Source of the DNA: an uncultured Lachnospiraceae bacterium
GTDB lineage: Bacteria; Bacillota; Clostridia; Lachnospirales; Lachnospiraceae
Direction of reading: 5' to 3'
DNA: 49,066 nt
NCBI GenBank assembly: GCA_902796005.1
Contig: CADBNF010000058.1
Location: forward strand, 1 to 49,066
Every line of letters begins with the position of its first letter. Position 1 is the stretch's first letter. A program made the translations under genes and the position numbers. This document shows, in pieces, positions 33,099 to 40,511 of the stretch. Below the pieces are notes generated by a model. That model had not been told where the DNA came from. It ran no database searches and worked only from the letters and a program-made list of their open reading frames with translations.

Positions 33099-34181
33099 TT
33101 AATTCGTCAGTAGCTGCCGGTCTTTTGCCTCGCTTTCCGCAATGGTCGGCACCAGATCGATAAGCTCCATGTTTTCTTCCACGGTTCGCTCACTGTCATT
33201 CTTGCTGGTCAGCTCCTTCGCCCTGTTCTTCCGCACATCCTCCGCGGATACAGGAGCTGCGGCGGCCATCATGGCGGCTGCGCCGGCAAAGCCGGCCTGG
33301 TACACCACCGCGCCGCCGGAGGCTTTTTTCTGCCGCCGGGCCAGGTTGATGAAGGCTTCAGCCATGTCCTCGTCAACTTTATACTGCAGGGTGCTTAAGG
33401 AACCGGTGCTTCTTCCGGCTATCTCCATCTTCATGTACTGGACCAGGGCTGCCAGCTCGGCAAAGGAAAAGCCTTCGGTTTTTTCTGCGATCTTTTTAAC
33501 GGTCCAGCCGTCTACGCCAATCGCAGCCGTCTTCAGAAGCTTCTCATTGGTTTCCCAGTCCGGCACATCCCAGCTCAGGTTCTCCTGTAAATACTGCTCT
33601 CTCTCCTTTGCCGTCGGGCTGTTGCACCGACAGGAAAGCAGGACAGACGCCAGCTCGCTGTTGATATTGTCTTCATCCTCGGCGATGCAGATGACGTGGA
33701 CGGAAGGATAGCTGCCGCTGGAATGGTTATCGGCAATCATATTGCAGACAACGGGCAGCCGGTCATAGCTGTCCATCTGGTCAAAAACCAGAATGCCCAT
33801 TTCTCCCGTATTTTCGCCAACCAGGAAAAGGCCGTCCACAAATGCAGCAACATCCTCATTGCTGGGAAGGACCTCCTCGGAGAAATCCTCTGTCCTTAAC
33901 CGGACAAAAACCGTGTTTTCGAAGCTCATTTCCTTCCTGCACAGGGACTGGATATAAGCCCTCATAAGGGTATGCTTGCCGTTACCGGCCGGTCCTGTGA
34001 ACAGCAGCCCGTTATACGCGGGAACCTGCAGATGTTCGTAATTGATGGCGTCCGGCATATTCATCAGCGGCTGTTTCCAGATGAAGGTGCCCGGAAGGTC
34101 GTCCAGGGTATACCCTGTTTCCTCTACAACATCAAACAGGCCCCTTGCTCTCTCCGCCCACTCTTCCGGGGTCATAATCAT
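33099..34181 (-). CDS. AAA-family protein with degenerate Walker B
   Basis: A 360-aa AAA protein. Walker A is GPAGNGKHT (63-71), so nucleotide binding is likely. Walker B is GILVFDQMD (129-137): the catalytic glutamate of the DE pair is glutamine, a change known to block hydrolysis in AAA proteins. The sensor-1 stretch reads VHVICIAEDED, without the usual Asn. A helical lid follows (WTVKKIAEKTEGFSFAELAALVQYM), then an Ala-rich segment (about 290-320). The start codon overlaps the stop of the Vps4-like ATPase gene in ATGA. It is probably the non-hydrolysing partner of that ATPase in a mixed ring, or a nucleotide-locked adaptor (inference). Confidence 0.75.
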   Translation of the reverse strand: MIMTPEEWAERARGLFDVVEETGYTLDDLPGTFIWKQPLMNMPDAINYEHLQVPAYNGLLFTGPAGNGKHTLMRAYIQSLCRKEMSFENTVFVRLRTEDFSEEVLPSNEDVAAFVDGLFLVGENTGEMGILVFDQMDSYDRLPVVCNMIADNHSSGSYPSVHVICIAEDEDNINSELASVLLSCRCNSPTAKEREQYLQENLSWDVPDWETNEKLLKTAAIGVDGWTVKKIAEKTEGFSFAELAALVQYMKMEIAGRSTGSLSTLQYKVDEDMAEAFINLARRQKKASGGAVVYQAGFAGAAAMMAAAAPVSAEDVRKNRAKELTSKNDSERTVEENMELIDLVPTIAESEAKDRQLLTN

Positions 34182-35470
34182 AATTTGGCCTCAAATTCAT
34201 TCAAAGAACGTTCAATATCCGCATTGGGCTTCGGCTTATAGCTGCCGAAGACCTCGTCAACGATTTCCTTTGTCAGCCGGAAATCCCTGTTTTTGAGCAT
34301 TTCCACGCCCTTTTCCGCCGCGCCTTCGCCCTGGCCCACGCACTCGCTGACCCGCTCGAAGACGGTGGTCATGGTCTTCTGGATAAGACGCTTCAGGTCA
34401 CGCTGGTCATAGCCTTCGGTAATCTCGGCAAGCTTCTTCCAGCTCACCTCATCATCGATGGAGATTTTCTTCTCCAGGCCGTTTCTTAAGACCTGCTCCC
34501 GGACCGCATCGTCGGGCATGGGGATGGGAATCATCTCCATACGGGAAAGCATGGCAGTGTCCACGTTGGAGGGATAGTTGGTGGCCGCAATGAAAAGAAC
34601 GGATTTCTTCTCCCTGTCCGCCTTCACCAGCTCACCGAAGCTGGTCAGGAAGGTGGTGGTCAACTGCATGTTGAAGTCGGAAAGATTGGGCAGCTCACGG
34701 CTCTGGGCGATACCGTCAATCTCGTCCATGAAGAGGATGCAGGGGGCATTGTCCACCGCTTCCTTGAATACCCTTTTCAGGATCTTGTCCGCCTCGCCGG
34801 AGAACTTGCTGTGGATATCCGCGCTGGCCAGGGACATGTATTTGTAGCCCTGCTGCATCAGCTCATGCACAAAGGCCTCGATAACGAAGGTTTTGCCGCA
34901 GCCGGGAGGTCCGTAGAAGAAGAAGGACTGCACGGTGGGCAGGCCCAGGTATTCCACCAGGGCGCGCATCTTGTCGTCCCGCACGCAGCTTTTGAGCATG
35001 TTGATGACATCCTCCATGCCTACGACCTCTTCAAAGCCGTAGCCGGGATCCGGTTTGAACCAGGAATCCACCACCTCCTGCTTGATGCCGTCGGCGGCTG
35101 TCTTTCCGTTGCTGTTCTTCGCGGTCTTCGGCCTGTCCGCGGCCGCGCTTCCGCCTTCTGATGAAGCGGATTCGGCAGGCGCTTCCTCTTCGTCGGCTTT
35201 CCTGCCCGTGCCCTTCACGGGCTTTCCGGGATGCAGGGCATTCCAGATAAGCCGCATCTGCCGCTGGCACTTCTGCTGCTCCTCCACCCAGTAATTGGAT
35301 TCTGCGCCGATGTTCATGCTGGCCAGCTGGCCGGCGATATTCGCCGCCTTCTGGTAGCAGAGGCCCTCTTCATTGGAATGAAGGCCGTCATTTTCCACAT
35401 AGATGGCCTCGGCCTGGTTCATCAGCGCCCGATATTCGTTATTTAACCGGTTAATGTTGGAAATATTCAT
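34178..35470 (-). CDS. Vps4/katanin-like AAA ATPase with MIT-like N-terminus
   Basis: A 430-aa classic AAA ATPase. Residues 1-80 are predicted to be three helices with a MIT-like pattern (EYRALMNQAEAIY, GLCYQKAANIAGQLA, YWVEEQQKCQRQMRLI), joined by a disordered Ser/Ala/Glu linker (85-130). The ATPase has Walker A YGPPGCGKT (186-194), pore loop 1 with ADIHSKFSGEADK (217-229), which closely follows the SKWxGE motif of the Vps4/spastin/katanin clade, Walker B ILFMDEID (245-252) and sensor 1 AATNYPSNVD. The final helix DIERSLNEFEAKL resembles the C-terminal element of that clade. Such enzymes thread and disassemble protein polymers. The gene follows the 221-aa helical protein by 16 bp, a likely substrate. 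Confidence 0.8.
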   Translation of the reverse strand: MNISNINRLNNEYRALMNQAEAIYVENDGLHSNEEGLCYQKAANIAGQLASMNIGAESNYWVEEQQKCQRQMRLIWNALHPGKPVKGTGRKADEEEAPAESASSEGGSAAADRPKTAKNSNGKTAADGIKQEVVDSWFKPDPGYGFEEVVGMEDVINMLKSCVRDDKMRALVEYLGLPTVQSFFFYGPPGCGKTFVIEAFVHELMQQGYKYMSLASADIHSKFSGEADKILKRVFKEAVDNAPCILFMDEIDGIAQSRELPNLSDFNMQLTTTFLTSFGELVKADREKKSVLFIAATNYPSNVDTAMLSRMEMIPIPMPDDAVREQVLRNGLEKKISIDDEVSWKKLAEITEGYDQRDLKRLIQKTMTTVFERVSECVGQGEGAAEKGVEMLKNRDFRLTKEIVDEVFGSYKPKPNADIERSLNEFEAKL

Positions 35471-35486
35471 TTTTTCCCTCCGTTAT

Positions 35487-36152
35487 TCAGACAGTATCCG
35501 CGTCTCCCTTTAAGGATTCCAGATCGGCTTCGAAGTCTACGTCGTTCTTATCGGATGTAAAATCAATGCCGCCGAAGCTGCCGTTTCCGCCCTCATTGAA
35601 GTAGCTGCCGCCGCCGTTTGCGTTGCCGGGAACGGTTCTGTCCAGGGCTTCCTGGAAGGTCATGCCGGAAATGATGTTTTCCACGAAGCGTTCATCCACC
35701 AGCTGGGCCCTGTCGGAAAAGGTGACCGGCTCAGAGGTATTCTCAAACTCCACCTGCTGCTGGGCTTTAAACTCCTTGGGGCTGATGGACAGGTTGCCGC
35801 CGGTCATCCAGTACATCCTGCGGAGAAGCTTCGTCACGTCCTTCTGGGCTGCGTTGAAGTCCGCAGCGCTCTGGATGGAATCCAGCTCGAATTCGGCTTC
35901 CTGCACCGCCAGAAGGCCGACGCAGGCATCGTGGATGCGCAGCTTCTGGGTATCGTCTCCCACTCTGGCCTTTCTGCGTTTCAGGGCAGCCAGTCTCTCC
36001 AGCTCAATGACCTTCTTATAGGTGTTTTTGCTGGCTTCCAGAATACCGGCATATTTTGCCAGGGTAATGCTTCTGTTGGTTCTTTCTTCCAGTTTTTTCA
36101 TCTCTGCGGCGATGAATTTCTCTTCCGGTGTTTTACGATGGAATATTGACAT
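35487..36152 (-). CDS. 221-aa helical protein, ESCRT-III-like layout
   Basis: No named family recognised. It is almost all helical from 8 to 115: a long first helix, a basic patch LERLAALKRRKARVG (51-65), then a helix with LLAVQEAEFELDSIQSA. By my count residues 1-118 carry a net charge of about +6 and residues 119-221 about -13. The C-terminal half holds LVDERFVENIISGMTFQEALDRTV, a Gly/Asn/Ser-rich linker (176-196) and a terminal acidic amphipathic motif DFEADLESLKG. Size, basic-then-acidic split, and a terminal leucine-containing acidic motif copy the plan of ESCRT-III/CHMP proteins, whose tails bind MIT domains. The adjacent MIT-like AAA gene supports the idea, but sequence similarity alone is weak. 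A PspA/Vipp1-type relationship is an alternative. Confidence 0.6.
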   Translation of the reverse strand: MSIFHRKTPEEKFIAAEMKKLEERTNRSITLAKYAGILEASKNTYKKVIELERLAALKRRKARVGDDTQKLRIHDACVGLLAVQEAEFELDSIQSAADFNAAQKDVTKLLRRMYWMTGGNLSISPKEFKAQQQVEFENTSEPVTFSDRAQLVDERFVENIISGMTFQEALDRTVPGNANGGGSYFNEGGNGSFGGIDFTSDKNDVDFEADLESLKGDADTV

Positions 36153-36243
36153 TTATTTTCTCCTCTCCTGTGAAAAAATAAGTGAATGCAGGTCTTTTTG
36201 TTTCCGGGCTGCCCTCAGGGCAGCGCTCATTATTATCTTACTG

Positions 36244-37434
36244 TCAGGAATTAAAGGGCATCAGAAGCTCCTCTTCCTCCCGGGCGGTCTCTTCTTCCGG
36301 GGCCTTTTCCAGTTCTTCCCTGGCCCTGGTCTTCAGCGCATCTGCCGCATCGGCTTTTCTGGCCATTTCCTCGCCGGCCCTTACGGCTTCATCCTGAAGG
36401 AGGTTCTCCTCCTCCTTCATTTCCGATTTGCGCAGCGTATCGGTGACCAGGCCTCTGGCTTCCGCGCTCTTCAGCAGATTCTTCAGCGCGGCATCCGCCG
36501 CCTTGAGGTTGTCCGTATAGGCAGCGTATTCCTCGATGGTCCTGGCAATCTCCTCCACCTGCTCCTGCAGAAGGGCCGCGTGCTCGGCGGTGAGCTTTTC
36601 GTTGTAGACATCCGGCCTTTTGATGAGGGAAATCCGCACATCCTCCGCCTGGGACAGGGACTGTTCGTACTGAAGCCTTGTGGCAAGCCGGTTGGCATCC
36701 GCCACATAAATGGAGTGGGCCTGCAGAGCCGTCATCCGTATAAAGGCCAGGAAATCCTGCTCCTTATCGGATAAAAGCGCCGGCTCGTTTTCATGGAGCT
36801 TCAGATTGCCGTACATCATTCTGCCCTCATCGGTACTGTTGATGTTTTTGATCCTCTGCTTTGCCGGGTCATATTCCGCATGGAGCTGGGAAAGACGGCT
36901 TTCAAAGTCCTCCAGGGTTTTCTTCTGGTGGTCCACCTTCTCATACAGCTGGATAATCCGCCTGTAATTCTGCAGGTATTCCGCCCTGGCATTAATCACG
37001 TGGCTGCGCATTTCCGCGTCCGTATCCGGCACATTATCCCTCAGATAAAGGATACCTTCGGAAAGTGCATTTTTTGCCCAGACGGCCTTGTTGTAATCCC
37101 CGTCGGTCACCGCCGCCTTAAATGCCCTGGCGGCGTATAAAAGCAGCTCGTTTATCCGGGAAATATCGTCCGTTACGGAGTTGGCCGTTTCCAGGATTTT
37201 AACCATGGCCGCGGTTTTCTTCTGCAGCACCTCCACGGAATCCGCATCGGAGGTGCCCCTGTAGGCGCAGCGTCTGAAATCAATGGACTTAAGGCAGGAA
37301 ATGATTTCCATATTCATCCTTCGGTTTTCACCGATGACCGCCTCAGGTGTTTTCTCCTCCACCCCTTTTATGCCCAGCTTCTGCGCAAGGCTGCTGACCG
37401 CACCGGCCAGCCTGGTGTTTCTTTTCTGTGCCAT
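36244..37434 (-). CDS. Helical coiled-coil protein, paralogue 1
   Basis: A 396-aa, nearly all-helical protein clearly homologous along its length to the 425-aa neighbour: shared blocks include DGDYNKAVWAKNALS, LYLRDN, AEYDP, EGR-MYG and YEQS-QAEDVR. It begins with a short basic segment (AQKRNTRLAGAVSSLAQKLG) that could touch membrane or nucleic acid, and ends in a Glu-rich tail (about 345-396). No enzyme motif is visible. TelA (toxic-anion resistance) was considered but the pattern does not fit. It is 24 bp downstream of its paralogue. Likely a structural or filament-forming subunit. Confidence 0.65.
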   Translation of the reverse strand: MAQKRNTRLAGAVSSLAQKLGIKGVEEKTPEAVIGENRRMNMEIISCLKSIDFRRCAYRGTSDADSVEVLQKKTAAMVKILETANSVTDDISRINELLLYAARAFKAAVTDGDYNKAVWAKNALSEGILYLRDNVPDTDAEMRSHVINARAEYLQNYRRIIQLYEKVDHQKKTLEDFESRLSQLHAEYDPAKQRIKNINSTDEGRMMYGNLKLHENEPALLSDKEQDFLAFIRMTALQAHSIYVADANRLATRLQYEQSLSQAEDVRISLIKRPDVYNEKLTAEHAALLQEQVEEIARTIEEYAAYTDNLKAADAALKNLLKSAEARGLVTDTLRKSEMKEEENLLQDEAVRAGEEMARKADAADALKTRAREELEKAPEEETAREEEELLMPFNS

Positions 37435-37458
37435 AGCTTATTCTGTCCGGCTTTCGCT

Positions 37459-38736
37459 TCAGGTATAATTCAGGTTAAGGTTATCCTCTGCCGCATCCGC
37501 CGTCTCCGTATTTGCCTCTTCCTGAAGGGCTTCGTTGAACATTTCGGAGAAGAGCTCGGAAAGGTCTTCATTTTCCTCGTAGTGAGGCGTCTTCTGGATT
37601 TCCTCCGCGGCGGCTTTCAGGGCTGCCTTGCTTTCCGCAATGGCCTTGTTGGCCCTTGCGGCCATGCGGTTGCCTTCCCTTGCGGCCTCCACATAGTCAT
37701 TGGAATCGCCGTTGATGATGTCATCCATAAAGGAAACGGCATGAATGGCGATGGACTGGGCGTCGGCGCCGTTCAGTACATTCTTCAGGGCTGCGTCGCT
37801 CTGGCGGATATTTTCGGTAAAGGTGGCGTATTCCGCATAAACCCTGGCGATGGTGTTGATCTGCTCCTGCATAACCAGGGCGTGGTAGGCGGAAAGCTCC
37901 TTGTTGTATACATAGGGCTTGTTCATCAGCGTGGCGCGCACGTCCTCGGCCTGGGCCATGGACTGCTCGTATTCCAGCTGGGAGGCTTCGCGCATGGCAC
38001 TCATACGGAAAATGGTATGGGCCTGGGCGGCCGTCTCACGGATGAACTCCAGGAACTCCTTCTCCTCTTCCTTAAGGGAGCTGGGATCGCCCTCATGGGT
38101 CTTGATGGTACCGTACATCAGCCGGCCTTCCGGGGAATCCTTCAGGGCTTTGATCTTCTCTACCTTGGGATCATATTCCGCATGGACTTCCTTAATCCGT
38201 TTGTCAAAGTCGTCGATGGCTTTTTTCTTCTGGTCGGCCTTCTCATACAGCTGGATAATGGCCTTGTAGTTCTTCAGGTATTTGGCCCTGGCGTCCAGGA
38301 TTTCGTCATGCTCTTCCTCATGATCCTCGGGTATATTGTCCCTTAAGTACAGCACGCCGGAGGACAGGGCATTTTTCGCCCAGACAGCCTTGTTGTAATC
38401 GCCGTCGGCGATGGCGTTTTTAAATGCCTTTGCTGCGTACAGAAGAACGTCGTCAATCCTGGAAATATCATCGCTGATGGTATGGGTTCTGTCCATGATC
38501 CGTACCATTGCGGCAGCTTTTTTCTGCATGCTTTCCATGGAATCGTCCACGCCTTTTCCTTTGTAGGCGCCGTGGATGAAATCCGTCGACTTCAGAATGG
38601 AAGCGATTTCATTTCCCCTGGCCCGGTTTTCTTCAATAATCTTGGCAGGGGTCTTTTCTTCTTTCTTTTTGAAGCCCAGCTTCGTTGCCACATTGTCCAT
38701 TACACCGGCAATCCCTGTCTTTTTTCTCTGCGCCAT
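37459..38736 (-). CDS. Helical coiled-coil protein, paralogue 2
   Basis: A 425-aa all-helical protein, the upstream member of the tandem pair. The N-terminus (AQRKKTGIAGVMDNVATKLGFKKKEEKTP) is basic and amphipathic; this should be read as a short conserved start ending GFKKKEEKTP. The body is helical to about 385. The tail is acidic and ends with EDLSELFSEMFNEALQEE, an amphipathic motif of the kind that can dock onto helical domains such as MIT. RBS AGGAGGAG lies ahead of the ATG. It differs from its paralogue mostly in the C-terminal 80 residues, suggesting divergent partners. Function unknown. Confidence 0.65.
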   Translation of the reverse strand: MAQRKKTGIAGVMDNVATKLGFKKKEEKTPAKIIEENRARGNEIASILKSTDFIHGAYKGKGVDDSMESMQKKAAAMVRIMDRTHTISDDISRIDDVLLYAAKAFKNAIADGDYNKAVWAKNALSSGVLYLRDNIPEDHEEEHDEILDARAKYLKNYKAIIQLYEKADQKKKAIDDFDKRIKEVHAEYDPKVEKIKALKDSPEGRLMYGTIKTHEGDPSSLKEEEKEFLEFIRETAAQAHTIFRMSAMREASQLEYEQSMAQAEDVRATLMNKPYVYNKELSAYHALVMQEQINTIARVYAEYATFTENIRQSDAALKNVLNGADAQSIAIHAVSFMDDIINGDSNDYVEAAREGNRMAARANKAIAESKAALKAAAEEIQKTPHYEENEDLSELFSEMFNEALQEEANTETADAAEDNLNLNYT

Positions 38737-38822
38737 ATGCTTTTTACTCCTCCTGTTCAGGTTTGTTTCGTAAAAGTAATCTATATCAACAGAACGGTTT
38801 CTCGCCGTAATTCTGCCTGTTT

Positions 38823-40499
38823 TTAGTTTTCCAGAATATCGAAGGCGTCCTCCTCCGACATGTCCCGGGTCAGGTCATCGATGGAAACCGGCGTCTCCTC
38901 CACCTCCCGGCTGAAATCGATGCTGCCTTCGCTGTCCTGGCTTAAACCCTCCAGGGCCTGGAAGGTTTCCTCCGACAGCTTGTCCGACACCGGTGTGGTC
39001 CGGACGAAGACCCCGTCCAGATTCTTCAGGGTCTCCTGCAGCTTCGTCCGCTCCAGCCTGGCTTTCAGGATCCGGCCCTTCACCATGGTGCTTTCGGCGC
39101 CGGCCATGTTCTCCAGCTTCTTCTCCTCGGAGAGATGACTGAAGAATTCCGCCGAGGCCTGCAGGTAGAGCTGGCCCTTTTTGCAGTAATCCTCGTATTT
39201 GTCCAGTGGCGCGGCATAGAGGTTGTTGCCGCAGTACATCAGCAGGTTCACTGCCCGCCTTAAGGTGTCGTAGTCGCCGGACTGGCCCGCCGTGGAAACA
39301 TAGGTGAGGAAGGAGGTAATCCATTTCAGCCTCTCCTTGTCCAGCCTGCGGTTCCTGGGCTTTAAAATCCCCTTGCGCATGCTGTCCCAGTCGTCCCTGC
39401 CCACCTTCAGGATGGTATCAAAGTTCGTCGTTCCGGTATCACAGGCGGACGGCCAGGCTGTGGAGGCCAGGGTCCTCAGGCTCCCCTCCTCAAGTTCCAC
39501 ATGGCAGACGCCCTTGCCGATGTCCTTCGCGCCGTAAAGCTCGAAAAGCATCTGGGACAGGTGCACCCCTTCCTTGCCCGGATTCTTTATATGGTAAACC
39601 TGCTTTGTCCGGTTTACCCGTTCCAGGAAGGCGGTCATGCCCGCGCCGGTCAGGTTGTCGTACAGCTTCCGGTTGGTCACCGTGCCGGTAATGCCGTCAA
39701 ACAGCCCGGCGGAATCCCTTTTCACGGCTTCCTTCGTCAGCCAGTAATACAGGTAATTGGCCCGTTCCAGCCATTCCTCCTCGGTCCAGAGCTCGTCCCG
39801 GGCAAATTCCACCCGCTTAAGCAAAGTCTTGCACTGGTCAAAATCCAGATACCCCGGTTCGGGCATCTGCTCCGCGGCGCTTTTCTTCAGCTCGTCGAAA
39901 ATCACGGCGTTTTCATTGCCCGCGGTAATCAGCGAATACAGGGGCGGGAACAGGCTCCGGCCGTTGTGGCTCTTGCCGAATATGCTGTTCTTTCCCACCA
40001 GAAGCTCCCGCTCGTCCGTGGTCAGGGTCTGGGGACAGCTGATGATGAGGGCCCCGGTTCCCTCCTGGCTGCTCTCGATGAGGGACTGCAGCTTCTCCGG
40101 ATAGGAGGTGGGAAACAGCTGGCTTAGGGTCTGCATGTCGGTGATGACGGCCGTATTTTTCTCCTGCAGCCGCTCCGCAACCCAGCCTGCCGCGTCGTCG
40201 GTCTTTACCGAGACGGCAAAGCCGCCGGCAAAGGGGTCCTTGTTGTTCCACAGCTTCCTGCTCATGCTCAGGAACTTCCTCGGGTGATACGTGTTATTCT
40301 CGTAGGACTTCGCGTCGGGAACCAGGAGGCTTACCTTGTCCTGGAAGGGGTTGTTCAGGAAATAAATCCTGCTGTACCCCGCTTCCTTCAGCTTGTACCA
40401 GAGATAATTGTTATAGTCCAGGCAGAGGGTGCTTTCCAGATAAAAGGATTCCCCCTTGTTCCTGAACACCAGATAAATCGGTTTCCTGCCTGAAAACAT
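38823..40499 (-). CDS. 558-aa protein of unknown family
   Basis: Not recognised. The first 210 residues alternate strands and helices (PIYLVFRNKGESFYLES, YSRIYFLNNPF, NTAVITDMQTLSQLF, GALIISCPQTLTTDERELL). They look like a P-loop NTPase core in which the ITDMQ and IISCPQT stretches could be Walker B-like and sensor-like strands, but there is no Walker A. The middle (about 230-400) is helical with many Trp and Tyr (WTEEEWLERANYLYYWLTKEAV). The C-terminal 100 residues are helical then strongly acidic (SIDDLTRDMSEEDAFDILEN). It lies 12 bp after the coiled-coil gene. Probably a scaffold or pseudo-NTPase of the complex; this is inference. Confidence 0.55.
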   Translation of the reverse strand: MFSGRKPIYLVFRNKGESFYLESTLCLDYNNYLWYKLKEAGYSRIYFLNNPFQDKVSLLVPDAKSYENNTYHPRKFLSMSRKLWNNKDPFAGGFAVSVKTDDAAGWVAERLQEKNTAVITDMQTLSQLFPTSYPEKLQSLIESSQEGTGALIISCPQTLTTDERELLVGKNSIFGKSHNGRSLFPPLYSLITAGNENAVIFDELKKSAAEQMPEPGYLDFDQCKTLLKRVEFARDELWTEEEWLERANYLYYWLTKEAVKRDSAGLFDGITGTVTNRKLYDNLTGAGMTAFLERVNRTKQVYHIKNPGKEGVHLSQMLFELYGAKDIGKGVCHVELEEGSLRTLASTAWPSACDTGTTNFDTILKVGRDDWDSMRKGILKPRNRRLDKERLKWITSFLTYVSTAGQSGDYDTLRRAVNLLMYCGNNLYAAPLDKYEDYCKKGQLYLQASAEFFSHLSEEKKLENMAGAESTMVKGRILKARLERTKLQETLKNLDGVFVRTTPVSDKLSEETFQALEGLSQDSEGSIDFSREVEETPVSIDDLTRDMSEEDAFDILEN

Positions 40500-40511
40500 C
40501 TGTTTTCCCTC

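Noticed and set aside
36244-38736. TelA/toxic-anion-resistance proteins
   Set aside because: Helical and about the right size, but the TelA core pattern is absent and no TerD/TerC genes accompany them.
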